From: Phylloscopus collybita
Taxonomy: Eukaryota > Chordata > Aves > Passeriformes > Phylloscopidae
Direction: 5' to 3'
DNA length: 64,000 nt
Assembly (NCBI GenBank): GCA_027886175.1
Contig: JAJNNQ010000093.1
Location: forward strand, 338,443 to 402,442
Shown here: one piece after another, positions 45,060 to 58,700 of the stretch
Layout: each line of letters starts with the position of its first letter
How positions within the stretch are numbered: position 1 is the first letter of the stretch
Translations under genes and position numbers: made by a program
Notes under the pieces: model-generated
Database searches by the model: none
What the model saw: the letters and a program-made list of their open reading frames with translations, nothing else
What the model was told of the DNA's origin: nothing

Positions 45060-45651
45060 GAACGGTGACCCTTTTCCATGGGAACCTATGTGTCCACCCT
45101 AGGTTTAAGATGTCAATTTATACGAGGCTTTTGGCACTACAAAGGCAGAGAAACTTTCATCTGGTGGTAGATTGAACCAGGGAGATATCCTCATATGTAT
45201 GGAATTTTAGTGAAATTTTAGTAGGAAGAAGCCCAGTGCCAGGCAGACAGCATTAGACACGAACGGTGGCTTTTTCATGGGAAACCAAAGTCTCCACCCC
45301 ACATTCCTGATGATAATTTATACGAGGCTTTTGGCACTATAAGGGTAGAAAAACTTCCAACTGGTGGTAGATTGCACGTGATAGATATCCTCATTTGCAT
45401 GGAATTTTAGTGTAATTTTAGTAGGCAGAATCCAAATGATCGGCAGAGAGCATAAAACACAAACGGTGCCTCTTTTTCATGGGACACGAAGGTCTCTACC
45501 CCAGTCTTCTGATGTCAGTTGGTAGGAGGCCTTTGGCACTACAAGGTTAGAAAAACTTCCAACTGGTGGTAGATTGCACCTGGGAGATATCCTCATTTGT
45601 ATGCAATTTTTGCAGCCATAAGCCATGTGACAGGCAGACAGCATTAGACAG
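45060..45651 (+). repeat. 592-bp tandem segmental duplication, copy 2
   Basis: No difference from copy 1 was noticed over its length; the match extends a few bases further, to about 45659. The identity points to a very recent event, or to recent conversion, or to an assembly duplication. 592 bp is three monomers of the longer kind rather than three of 191 bp. Confidence 0.87.
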
Positions 45652-46160
45652 GAACGGTGGACCTTTTCCTTGTAAAACCAAAGTCTCCACCCCACGTTCC
45701 TGATGTCAGTTTGCAGGAGGCCTTTGGACTACAAGGTCTACAAAATTCCATCTCGTTGTATATTCCATCATGGAGATATCCTTATTTGTATGGAATTTTA
45801 TTGGAATTTTAGTATGCAGAAACCGAGTGGCCAGCAGACAGCATCAGAGAAGAACGGTGGCCCTTTTCCATGGAAACCAAAGTTTCCACTCCAGGTTCCT
45901 GATGTCAGTTTGTAGGAGGCCTTTGGCACTACAAGGGCAGACAAAGTTCCGTCTTGTGGTTGATTGAATCGAGGAGATACGCTCATTTGTATGGAATTTC
46001 AGCAGGCAGAAGCCCAGTGGCAGGCAGACAGCATTAGACACGAACAATGGACCTTTTCCATGGGAAACCAAAGTCTCCATCTCACGTTGCTGATGTCAGT
46101 TTGTAGGAGGCCTTAGGACCTACAAGGGCAGAGAAACTTCCCTCTGGTGGTAGATTGCAC

Positions 46161-49100
46161 CTGGGAGATATCCTCATTTGAATAGAATTTTAGTGGAATT
46201 TTAGTAGGCATAACCCCAGTGGCAGGCAGACAGCATTAGACAGGAACAGTGGTCCATTTCCATGGGAAAACAATGTCTCCACCCCTTGTTCCTGATGTCA
46301 GTTTTTAGGAGTCCTTTGGCACTACAAGGGCAGACAAACTTCCAACTGGTGGTAGATTCCGTGTGGGAGATATCCTCATTTGTGAGGAACTTCAGCAGTC
46401 ATAACCACAGTGCCAGGCAGACAGCATTAGACAGGAACGGTGGCCCTTTTCCATGGAAAAACAAATTATCCATACTATGTTCCTGATGTCAGTTTGAAGG
46501 AGGCTTTTGGCACTACAAGGGCAGACACACTTCCATCTGGTGGTTGATTGCACCGGGGAGATATCCTCATTTGTGAGGAATTTCAACAGGCATAACCCCA
46601 GTGACAGGTAGACAGCATTAGACACAAAGAGTGGCCCTTTTCCATGGGAAACCAAAATCTCCACCCCATGTTGCAAATGTCACTTTGTAGGAGGCGTTTT
46701 CCAATATAAGGGCAGAGAAACTTCCATCTGGTTGTAGATTGCACCTGGGAGATATCCTCATTTCTATGGAATTTTAGTGGAATGTTAGTAGGCAGAATCC
46801 CAGCGGAAGGCAGAGAGAATTAGACAGGAACAGTGGCCCGTTTCCTAGGGAAACCAAAGTCTCCATCCCACATTCCTGATGTCAGGTTGTCGGAGGACTT
46901 TGGCATTAAACGGGCAGACAAACTTCCATCTGGTGGGAAATTGCATTTGGGAGATATCCTCATTTGTAGGGAATTTTAGTAGGCATATGCCCACTGGCAG
47001 GCAGACAGCATTAAACACCAAGGGTGGCCCTTTTCCATGGGAAACCAAAGCGTCCTTTCCAGATTCCTGATGTCAATTTGTAGGAGGCCGTTGGCATTAC
47101 AAGGGCAGACAAACTTTCAACTGGTGGTAGACTCCATCTGGGAGATATCCTCATTTGTATGGGATTTTACTAGGCATAAGCCCAGTGGCAGGCACATAGC
47201 ATTATACACAAACGGTGGCCCATTTCCATGGGAAACCAAAGTCTCCACCTCACGTTCCTGATGTCAGTTTGTTAGAAGCCTTTGGCTCTAAATGGGCACA
47301 CAAACTTCCATCTGGTGGTAGATTGCACCTGGGAGACATCCTCATTTGTATGGAATTTTAGTGGAATTTTAATAGGCAGAAGCCTAGTGGCAGGCACACA
47401 TCATTAGACACGAACGCTGGCCCATTTCCATGGGAGAAGAAAGTCTCCAACCCACGTTCCTGATTTCAGTTTTTAGGAGGCGTTTGGAACTGCAAGGGCA
47501 GACAAACTTCCATCTGGTGGGAAATTGCATTTGGGAGATATCCTCATATGTATGGAACTTTGGTAGGCTTATGCCCACTGGCAGGCAGACAGCATTAGAC
47601 ACGAACGGTGGCCTCTTTCCATGGAAAAACAAAGTCTCCAACCCACGTTTCTGATGTCGGTTTTTAGGAGGCCTCTGGCACTACAAGTGGAGACAAACTT
47701 CCAACTGCTGGCATATTGCATCTGGGAGATATCTTCATTTGTGAGGAATTTCAGCAGGCATAACCCCAGTGACAGGCAGACAGCATTAGACACGAACAAT
47801 GGACCTTTTCCATGGGAAACCAAAACCTCCACCCGACGTTGCTGATGTCACTTTGTAGGAGGCGTTTTCCAATATAAGGGCAGAGAAACTTCCATCTGGT
47901 GGTAGATTGCACCTGGGAGATATCCTCATTTCTATGGAATTTTAGTGGAATTTTAGTAGGAAGAAGCCCAGTGGCAGGCACATAGCATTAGACACAAACG
48001 GTGGCCCATTTCCATGGGAGAAGAAGTCTCCAACCCACGTTCCTGATTTCAGTTTTTAGGAGGCGTTTGGAACTACAAGGGCAGACAAACTTCCATCTGG
48101 TTATAGATTGCACCTGGGAGATATCCTCATTTGTGTAGAATTTTAGTGGAATTTTAGTAGGCATAAGCCCAGTGGCTGGCAGGCAGCATTAGCCGCAAAC
48201 GGTGGCCCATTACCTTGGGAAACCAAAGTCTCCACCCCACGTTCCTGATGTCAGTTTTTACGAGGCCTTTGGCACAAGGAGGGCAAACAAACGTCCACCT
48301 GGTGGTAGATTGCACCTGGGAGATATCCTCATTTGTATTGAACTTCAGCAGTCATAACCACAGTGCCAGGCAGACAGCATTAGACAGGAACGGTGGTCCT
48401 TTTCAATGGGAAACCAAAGTCTCCGCCCCAGGTTCCTGATGTCAATTTGTAGGAAGCCTTTGGCTCTACAGGGGCAGACAAACTTCCATCTGGTGGTAGA
48501 TTGCACATGGGAGACATCCTCATTTGTATGGAATTTTAGTGGAATTTTAATAGGCAGAAGCCTCGTGGCAGGCACACATCATTAGACACGAACGCTGGCC
48601 CATTTCCATGGGAAACCAAAGTTTCCAATCCAGGATCCTGATGTCAGTTTGAAGGAGGCGTTTGGCACTAGAAGGGCAGACAAAGTTCCGTCTGGTGGTT
48701 GATTGCATCGAGGAGATATACTCATTTGTATGGAATTTCAGCAGGCAGAAGCCCAGTGGCAGGCAGACAGCATTAGACACGAACAATGGACCTTTTCCAT
48801 GGGAAACCAAAGTCTCCACCTCACGTTCCTGATGTCAGTTTGTAGGAGGCCTTTGGAACTACAAGGGCAGACAAACTTCCATCTGGTGGTAGATTGCACC
48901 TGGGAGATATCCTCATTTGTATAGAATTTTAGTGGAATTTTAGTAGGCAGAAGTCCAGCGGCAGGCAGACAGCATTACACACGAACGCTGGCCAATATCC
49001 ATGGGAAACCAAAGTCTCCAACCCAGGCTCCTCATGTCAGTTTGTAGGAGGCCTTTGGCATTAAAAGGGCAGACAAACTTTCATCTGGTGGGAAATTGCA

Positions 49101-49876
49101 TTTGGGAGATATCCTCATATGTATGGAACTTTGGTAGGCATATGCCCACTGGCAGGCAGACAGCATTAGACACGAACGGTGGCCTCTTTCCATGGAAAAA
49201 CAAAGTCTCCACGCCACGTTCCTGATGTCAGTTTTTAGGAGACCTCTGGCACTACAGGAGGAGACAAACTTCCAACTGCTGGCATATTGCATCTGGGAGA
49301 TATCCTCATTTGTGAGGTATTTCAGCAGGCATAACACCAGTGACAGGCAGACAGCATTAGACACGAACGGTGCCCCTTTTCCATGGGAAACCAAAGTCTC
49401 CACCCCACGTTCCTGACGTCAGTTTTTAGGAGGCATTTGGCACTACAGAGGCAGACAAACTTCCATGTGGTGGTAGATTGCACCTGGGAGACATCCTCAC
49501 TTGTATGGAATTTTAGTGGGATTTTAATAGGCAGAAGCCTAGTGGCAGACGCAAGTCATTAGACACGAACGCTGGCCCATTTCCATGGGAAACCAAAGTC
49601 TCCACTCCAGGTTCCTGATGTCAGTTTGTAGGAGGCCTTTGGCACTACAAGAGCAGACAAAGTTCCATCTGGTGGTTGATTGCATCGAGGAGATATCCTC
49701 ATTTGTATGGAATTTCAGCAGGCAGAAGCCCAGTGGCAGGCAGACAGCATTAGACACGAACAATGGACCTTTTCCATGGGAAACCAAAGTCTCCACCCTA
49801 GGTTCCTGATGGCAGTTTGTAGGAGGCCTTTGGAAATACAAGGGCAGAGAAACTTCCATCTGGTGTTAGGTTGTAG
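46161..49876 (+). repeat. 3716-bp tandem segmental duplication, copy 1 (about 19 monomers)
   Basis: The block starts at CTGGGAGATATCC in front of the distinctive ATTTGAATAG and repeats at a constant offset of 3716 bp. Inside it monomers are divergent from each other, so it behaves as a higher-order repeat of the 191-bp family. It includes ordinary and longer monomers and no other element. Confidence 0.92.
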
Positions 49877-52800
49877 CTGGGAGATATCCTCATTTGAATA
49901 GAATTTTAGTGGAATTTTAGTAGGCATAACCCCAGTGGCAGGCAGACCGCATTAGACAGGAACGGTGGTCCATTTCCATGGGAAAACAATGTCTCCACCC
50001 CTTGTTCCTGATGTCAGTTTTTAGGAGTCCTTTGGCACTACAAGGGCAGACAAACTTCCAACTGGTGGTAGATTCCGTGTGGGAGATATCCTCATTTGTG
50101 AGGAACTTCAGCAGTCATAACCACAGTGCCAGGCAGACAGCATTAGACAGGAACGGTGGCCCTTTTCCATGGAAAAACAAATTATCCATACTATGTTCCT
50201 GATGTCAGTTTGAAGGAGGCTTTTGGCACTACAAGGGCAGACACACTTCCATCTGGTGGTTGATTGCACCGGGGAGATATCCTCATTTGTGAGGAATTTC
50301 AACAGGCATAACCCCAGTGATAGGTAGACAGAATTAGACACAAAGAGTGGCCCTTTTCCATGGGAAACCAAAATCTCCACCCCATGTTGCAAATGTCACT
50401 TTGTAGGAGGCGTTTTCCAATATAAGGGCAGAGAAACTTCCATCTGGTTGTAGATTGCAGCTGGGAGATATCCTCATTTCTATGGAATTTTAGTGGAATG
50501 TTAGTAGGCAGAATCCCAGCGGAAGGCAGAGAGAATTAGACAGGAACAGTGGCCCGTTTCCTAGGGAAACCAAAGTCTCCATCCCACATTCCTGATGTCA
50601 GGTTGTCGGAGGACTTTGGCATTAAACGGGCAGACAAACTTCCATCTGGTGGGAAATTGCATTTGGGAGATATCCTCATTTGTAGGGAATTTTAGTAGGC
50701 ATATGCCCACTGGCAGGCAGACAGCATTAAACACCAAGGGTGGCCCTTTTCCATGGGAAACCAAAGCGTCCTTTCCAGATTCCTGATGTCAATTTGTAGG
50801 AGGCCGTTGGCATTACAAGGGCAGACAAACTTTCAACTGGTGGTAGACTCCATCTGGGAGATATCCTCATTTGTATGGGATTTTACTAGGCATAAGCCCA
50901 GTGGCAGGCACATAGCATTATACACAAACGGTGGCCCATTTCCATGGGAAACCAAAGTCTCCACCTCACGTTCCTGATGTCAGTTTGTTAGAAGCCTTTG
51001 GCTCTAAATGGGCACACAAACTTCCATCTGGTGGTAGATTGCACCTGGGAGACATCCTCATTTGTATGGAATTTTAGTGGAATTTTAATAGGCAGAAGCC
51101 TAGTGGCAGGCACACATCATTAGACACGAACGCTGGCCCATTTCCATGGGAGAAGAAAGTCTCCAACCCACGTTCCTGATTTCAGTTTTTAGGAGGCGTT
51201 TGGAACTGCAAGGGCAGACAAACTTCCATCTGGTGGGAAATTGCATTTGGGAGATATCCTCATATGTATGGAACTTTGGTAGGCTTATGCCCACTGGCAG
51301 GCAGACAGCATTAGACACGAACGGTGGCCTCTTTCCATGGAAAAACAAAGTCTCCAACCCACGTTTCTGATGTCGGTTTTTAGGAGGCCTCTGGCACTAC
51401 AAGTGGAGACAAACTTCCAACTGCTGGCATATTGCATCTGGGAGATATCTTCATTTGTGAGGAATTTCAGCAGGCATAACCCCAGTGACAGGCAGACAGC
51501 ATTAGACACGAACAATGGACCTTTTCCATGGGAAACCAAAACCTCCACCCGACGTTGCTGATGTCACTTTGTAGGAGGCGTTTTCCAATATAAGGGCAGA
51601 GAAACTTCCATCTGGTGGTAGATTGCACCTGGGAGATATCCTCATTTCTATGGAATTTTAGTGGAATTTTAGTAGGAAGAAGCCCAGTGGCAGGCACATA
51701 GCATTAGACACAAACGGTGGCCCATTTCCATGGGAGAAGAAGTCTCCAACCCACGTTCCTGATTTCAGTTTTTAGGAGGCGTTTGGAACTACAAGGGCAG
51801 ACAAACTTCCATCTGGTTATAGATTGCACCTGGGAGATATCCTCATTTGTGTAGAATTTTAGTGGAATTTTAGTAGGCATAAGCCCAGTGGCTGGCAGGC
51901 AGCATTAGCCGCAAACGGTGGCCCATTACCTTGGGAAACCAAAGTCTCCACCCCACGTTCCTGATGTCAGTTTTTACGAGGCCTTTGGCACAAGGAGGGC
52001 AAACAAACGTCCACCTGGTGGTAGATTGCACCTGGGAGATATCCTCATTTGTATTGAACTTCAGCAGTCATAACCACAGTGCCAGGCAGACAGCATTAGA
52101 CAGGAACGGTGGTCCTTTTCAATGGGAAACCAAAGTCTCCGCCCCAGGTTCCTGATGTCAATTTGTAGGAAGCCTTTGGCTCTACAGGGGCAGACAAACT
52201 TCCATCTGGTGGTAGATTGCACATGGGAGACATCCTCATTTGTATGGAATTTTAGTGGAATTTTAATAGGCAGAAGCCTCGTGGCAGGCACACATCATTA
52301 GACACGAACGCTGGCCCATTTCCATGGGAAACCAAAGTTTCCAATCCAGGATCCTGATGTCAGTTTGAAGGAGGCGTTTGGCACTAGAAGGGCAGACAAA
52401 GTTCCGTCTGGTGGTTGATTGCATCGAGGAGATATCCTCCTTTGTATGGAATTTCAGCAGGCAGAAGCCCAGTGGCAGGCAGACAGCATTAGACACGAAC
52501 AATGGACCTTTTCCATGGGAAACCAAAGTCTCCACCTCACGTTCCTGATGTCAGTTTGTAGGAGGCCTTTGGAACTACAAGGGCAGACAAACTTCCATCT
52601 GGTGGTAGATTGCACCTGGGAGATATCCTCATTTGTATAGAATTTTAGTGGAATTTTAGTAGGCAGAAGTCCAGCGGCAGGCAGACAGCATTACACACGA
52701 ACGCTGGCCAATATCCATGGGAAACCAAAGTCTCCAACCCAGGCTCCTCATGTCAGTTTGTAGGAGGCCTTTGGCATTAAAAGGGCAGACAAACTTTCAT

Positions 52801-53592
52801 CTGGTGGGAAATTGCATTTGGGAGATATCCTCATATGTATGGAACTTTGGTAGGCATATGCCCACTGGCAGGCAGACAGCATTAGACACGAACGGTGGCC
52901 TCTTTCCATGGAAAAACAAAGTCTCCACGCCACGTTCCTGATGTCAGTTTTTAGGAGACCTCTGGCACTACAGGAGGAGACAAACTTCCAACTGCTGGCA
53001 TATTGCATCTGGGAGATATCCTCATTTGTGAGGTATTTCAGCAGGCATAACACCAGTGACAGGCAGACAGCATTAGACACGAACGGTGCCCCTTTTCCAT
53101 GGGAAACCAAAGTCTCCACCCCACGTTCCTGACGTCAGTTTTTAGGAGGCATTTGGCACTACAGAGGCAGACAAACTTCCATGTGGTGGTAGATTGCACC
53201 TGGGAGACATCCTCACTTGTATGGAATTTTAGTGGGATTTTAATAGGCAGAAGCCTAGTGGCAGACGCAAGTCATTAGACACGAACGCTGGCCCATTTCC
53301 ATGGGAAACCAAAGTCTCCACTCCAGGTTCCTGATGTCAGTTTGTAGGAGGCCTTTGGCACTACAAGAGCAGACAAAGTTCCATCTGGTGGTTGATTGCA
53401 TCGAGGAGATATCCTCATTTGTATGGAATTTCAGCAGGCAGAAGCCCAGTGGCAGGCAGACAGCATTAGACACGAACAATGGACCTTTTCCATGGGAAAC
53501 CAAAGTCTCCACCCTAGGTTCCTGATGGCAGTTTGTAGGAGGCCTTTGGAAATACAAGGGCAGAGAAACTTCCATCTGGTGTTAGGTTGTAG
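49877..53592 (+). repeat. 3716-bp tandem segmental duplication, copy 2
   Basis: Near-identical to copy 1. Seven substitutions were noticed by eye, for example GACAGC/GACCGC near 49948, GTGACAGG/GTGATAGG near 50319, GCACCTGGG/GCAGCTGGG near 50459 and ATACTCATTTG/ATCCTCCTTTG near 52437. Identity ends around 53602, where the first copy would restart with ATTTGAATAG but this one has ATTTTTATGG. Confidence 0.92.
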
Positions 53593-55756
53593 CTGGGAGA
53601 TATACTCATTTTTATGGAATTTTAGTGGAATTTTAGTAGGCAGAATCCCAGCAGCATGTAGACAGAATTAGACATGAATAGTGGCCCATTTCCATAGGAA
53701 ACCAAAGTCTCCAACCCATGATCCTGATGTCATTTTCTAGGAGGCCTCTGGCACTACAAGAGGGGACAAACTTCCAATTGGTGGCATATTGCATCTGGGA
53801 GATATCCTCATTTGTATGGAATTTCAGCAGGCAGAAGCCCAGTGGCAGGCAGACAGCATTAGACACGAACAATGGACCTTTTCCATGGGAAACCAAAGTC
53901 TCCACCTCACGTTCCTGATGTCAGTTTGTAGGAGGGCTTTGGAACTACAAGGGCAGACAAACTTCCATCTGGTGGTAGATTGCACCTGGGAGATATCCTC
54001 ATTTGTGAGGAATTTCAGAAGGCATAACCCCAGTGGCAGGCAGATAGCATTAGACACGAACGGTGCCCTTTTCCATGGGAAACCAAAGTCTCCATCCCAC
54101 GTTCCTGATGTCAGTCATTAAGAGGCGAATGGAACTACAAGGGCAGAAAAATTTCCATCTGGTGGTAGATTGGACCTGGGAGATATCGCCATTTGTATGG
54201 AATTTTAGTGGTATTTTAGTAGGCAGAAGTCCAGCGGCAGGCAGACAGCATTACACACGAACGCTGGCCAATATCCATGGGAAACCAAAGTCTCCAACCC
54301 AGGCTCCTCATGTCAGTTTGTAGGAGACCTTTGGCATTAAAAGGGCAGACAAACTTCCATCTGGTGGTTGATTGCATTGGCGAGATATGCTCATTTGTAT
54401 GGGATTTCAGAAGGCACAAGCCAAGTGGCACGCAGACAGCATTGGACACGAACAGTGGCCCATTTCCATGGGAAACCAAAATCTCCACCCCACGTTGCTG
54501 ATGTCTCATTGTAGGAGGCGTTTTCCAATATAAGGGCAGAAAAACTTCCATCTGGTTGTAGATTGCACCTGGGAGATATCCTCATTTCTATGGAATTTTA
54601 GTGGAATTTTAGTAGGAAGAAACCCAGAGGCAGGCAGACAGCATTAGACACGAACAATGGCCCATTCTATGGGAAACCAAAGCCTCCACTCCGGGTTCCG
54701 GGTGTCATTTTGTAGGAGGCCTTTGGCACTACAAGGGCAGACAAAGTTCCGTCTTGTGTTTGATTGAATCGAGGAGATACCCTCATTTGTATGGAATTTC
54801 AGCAGGCAGAAGCCCAGTGGCAGGCAGACAGCATTAGACACGAACAATGGACCTTTTCCATGGGAAACCAAAGTCTCCACCTCATGTTCCTGATGTCAGT
54901 TTGTAGGAGGCCTTTGGAAATACAAGGGCAGGCAAACTTCCATCTGGTGGTAGATTGCACCTTGGAGATAACCTCATTTCTATAGAATTTTAGTGGAATT
55001 TTAGTAGGCATAAGGCCAGTGGCTACCAGACAGCATTAGACACGAACGGTGGGCATTTCTTTGGGAAACAAAAGTCTCCACCCCCCGTTCGGGATGTCAG
55101 TTTTTAGGTGGCCTTTGGCACTACGGGGGCAGAAAAACTTCCACCCAGTGGTAGATTACACCTGGGAGATATCCTCATTTGTATGGAACTTCAGCAGTCA
55201 TCACCACAGTGCCAGGCAGACAGCATTAGACAGGAACGGTGGTCCTTTTCCTTGGGAAAGCAAAGTCTCCACCCCAGGTTCCTGATGGCAGTTTGTAGGA
55301 GGCCTTTGGAAACACAAGGGCAGAGAATCTTCCATCTGGTGTTAGATTGCACCTGGGAGATATACTCATTTGTATGGAATTTTAGTGGAATATTAGTAGA
55401 CAGAATCCCAGCTGCAGGTAGACAGAATTAGACATGAATAGTGGCTCATTTCCATGGGAAACCAAAGTCTCCACCCCAGGTTCCTCATGTCATTTTCTAG
55501 GAGGCCTCTGGCACTACAGGAGGAGACAAAGTTCCAATTGGTGGCATATTGCATCTAGGAGATATCCTCATTTGTATGTAATTTTAATAGCCATAAGCCC
55601 AGTGGCAGGCAGGCAGTATTAGACGCGAATGGTGGCCCTTTTCCATGGGAAACCAAAGTCTCCGCCTCAGGTTCTTGATGTCAATTTGTAGGAAGCCTTT
55701 GGCTCTTCAGGGGCAGACAAACTTCCATCTGGTGGTAGATTGCACCTGGGAGACAT
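53593..55756 (+). repeat. 191-bp satellite with degraded pieces of the 3716-bp block
   Basis: Several monomers here match monomers inside the 3716-bp blocks but in a shuffled spacing. For example, AGAAGTCCAGCGGCAGGCAG with CCAATATCCATGGG at about 54225-54280 matches 48950-49005. This looks like an older or partly deleted further copy of that block. Nothing else was seen. Confidence 0.65.
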
Positions 55757-58700
55757 CCTCATTTGTATAGAATTTTAGTGGAATTTTAGTCGGCGTAAGC
55801 CCAGTGAATCGCAGACAGCATTAGACACGAACTGTGGTCCATTTCCTTGGCAAACCAAAGTCTCCATCTCACGTGCCTGATGTCAGTTTGTAGGAGGCCT
55901 TTGGCACTACAAGGGCAGATAAACTTCCAACTGGTGGTAGATTCCGTGGGGGAGATATCCTCATTTGTGAGGAATTTCAGCAGGCATAACCCCAGTGGCA
56001 GGCAGACAGCATTAGACACAAACGGTGGTCCTTTTCCATGGGAAACCCAAGTCTCTACCCCACGTTCCTGATAGTAGTTTGCAAGAGGCCTTTGGAAGTA
56101 CAAGGGCAGAAAAACTTCCATCTGGTGGTAGATTGCACCTGGGAGATATCCTCATTTTTATGGAATTTCAGTGGTATTAAAGTAGGCAGAAATCCAGCGG
56201 CAGGCAGACTGCTTTACACATGAACGCTGGCCCATATCCATGGGAAACCAAAGTCTCCACTCCAGGCTCCTCATGTCAGTTTATAGAAGGCCTTTGGAAA
56301 TACAAGGGCAGAAAAACTTATATCTGGCGGTAGACTGCACCCGGGAGATGTCTTCATTTGTATGGAATTTCAGTGGAATTTTCGTAGGTAGAAGCCCAAT
56401 GGCCGACAGACATTATTAGACACGAACGGTGGCCCATTTCCATGAGAAACCAAAGTCTCCACCCCAGGTTCCTGATGTCAGTTTTTAGGAGGCCTTTGGC
56501 ACTAGAAGGGCAAACAAACTTCTAACTGGTGGGAGATTCCATCTGGGAAATATCCTCATTTGTGAGGAATTTCAGTAGGCATAACTCCAGTGGCAGGCAG
56601 ACAGCATTAGACACGAACAGTGGCCCTTTTCCATGGGAAACCAAAATCTCCACCCCATGTTGCTGATGTCACTTTGTAGGAGGCGTTTTCCAATATAAGG
56701 GCAGAGAAACTTCCATCTGGTTGTAGATTGCACCTGGGAGATATCCTCATTTCTATGGAGTTTTAGTGGAATTTTAGTAGGAAGAAGCACAGTGGCAGGC
56801 AGACAGCATTAGACACGAACAATGGCCCATTTTTATGGGAAACCAAAGTCTCCACCCCACGTTCCTGATGTCCGTTTCTAGGAGGCCTTTGACACTACAA
56901 AGGTAGACAAACTTCCGTCTGGTGGTTGATTGCATCGGGGAGATATCCTCATTTGTATGGAACTTCAGCAGGTAGAAGCCCAGTGGCAGGCAGACAGCAT
57001 TAGACATGAACGGTGGCCCTTTTCCCATGGGCAGCCAAAGTCTCCAAGCCACGTTCCTGATGTCAGGTTTTAGGAGGCCTTTGGCAGTACAAGGGCAAAC
57101 AAACTTCCGTCTGGTGGCTGATTGCATCGGGGAGATATCCTCATTTGTATGGAATTTCAGCAGGTAAAAGCCCAGTGGCAGGCAGACAGCATTAGACACG
57201 AACGGTGGCCCTTTTCCATGGGAAAACAAAGTCTCCAACCCAGGCTCCTGATGTCAGTTTGTAGGAGGCCTTTGGCATAAAAAGGGCAGACAAACTTCCA
57301 TCTGGTGGGAAATTGCATTTGGGAGATATCCTCATTTGTAGGGAATTTTGGTAGGCTTCTGCCCACTGGCAGGCAGACAGCATTAGACACGAACAGTGGC
57401 CCCTTTCCATGGAAAAACAAATTATCCATCCTATGTTCCTGATGTCAGTTTTTAGGAGGCTTTTGGCACTGCAAGGGCTGACAAACTTCCACCTGGTGGT
57501 AGATTGCACCTGGGAGATATCCTCATTTTTATGGAATTTTAGTGGTATTTTAGTACTCAGAAGCCCAATGGCAGACAGACAGCATTAAACATGAATGGTG
57601 GGCCTTTTCTATAGGAAACCAAAGTCTCCAGGTGAGGTTCCGAATGTCAGTTTGAAGGAGGCCTTTGGCACTGCAAGAGCAGACAAATTTCCATCTGGTG
57701 GCATATTGCGTCTGGGAGATATCCTCATTTGTATGTAATTTCAGTAGTCATAAGTCAGTGGCAAGGAGACAGCATTAAACACCAAGGGTGGCCCTTTTCC
57801 ATGGGAAACCAAAGCGTCCTCTCCAGGTTCCTGATGTCAGTTTGTAGGAGGCCGTTGCATTACAAGGGCAGACAAACTTTCAACTGGTGGTAGACTCCAT
57901 CTGGGAGATATCCTCATTTTTATGGAATTTTACTAGGCATACGCCCAGTGGCAGGCACATAGCATTAGACAAAAAGGGTGGCCCATTTCCATGGGAAAAC
58001 AAAGTCTCCACCGCACGTTCCTGATGTCAATTTTTAGGAGGCCTTTGGCACTTCAAGGGCAGACAAACTTCCACCTGGTGGTAGATTGCACCTGGGACTT
58101 ATCAGCCTTTGTATGGAACTGCAGCAGTCATAACCACAGTGCCAGGCAGACAGCATTAGACACGAACGGTGGCCCTTTTCCATGGGAAACCAAAGTCTAC
58201 GCCCCAGGTTCCTGATGTTAATTTGTAGGAAGCCTTTAACACTACAAGGACAGACAAACTTCCATCTGGTGGTAGATTGCACCTGGCAGGTATCCTCATT
58301 TGTATGGAATTTTAGTGGAATTTTAGTAGGCATAAGCCCAGTATCTGGCAGACAGCATTACACACGAACAGTGGCCCTTTTCCATGGGAAACCAAAATCT
58401 CCACCCCATGTTGCTGATGTCACTTTGTAGGAGACGTTTTCCAATATAAGGGCAGAGAAACTTCCATCTGGTTGTAGATTGCACCTGGGAGATATCCTCA
58501 TTTTTATGGAGTTTTAGTGGAATTTTAGTAGGAAGAAACCCCGTGGCAGGCAGACAGCATTAGACAAGAAAAATGGCCCATTTGATGGAAAACCAAAGTC
58601 TCCACCCCTCGTTCCTGATGTCCGTTTCTAGGAGGCCTTTGGCACTACAAGGGCAGACAAACTTCCGTCTGGTGGTTGATTGCATCGTTGAGATATCCTC

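Larger units (their letters stand above)
43757..55756 (+). repeat. 191-bp satellite beyond the visible palindrome arm
   Basis: About 12 kb of plus-oriented 191/202-bp monomers whose mirror image, if it exists, lies left of the window. The region is distinguished from arm B by two segmental tandem duplications, listed separately. The remainder (43757-44467, 45652-46160, 53593-55756) is ordinary divergent monomers. No gene, RNA gene or mobile element was seen in any of it. Confidence 0.9.
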
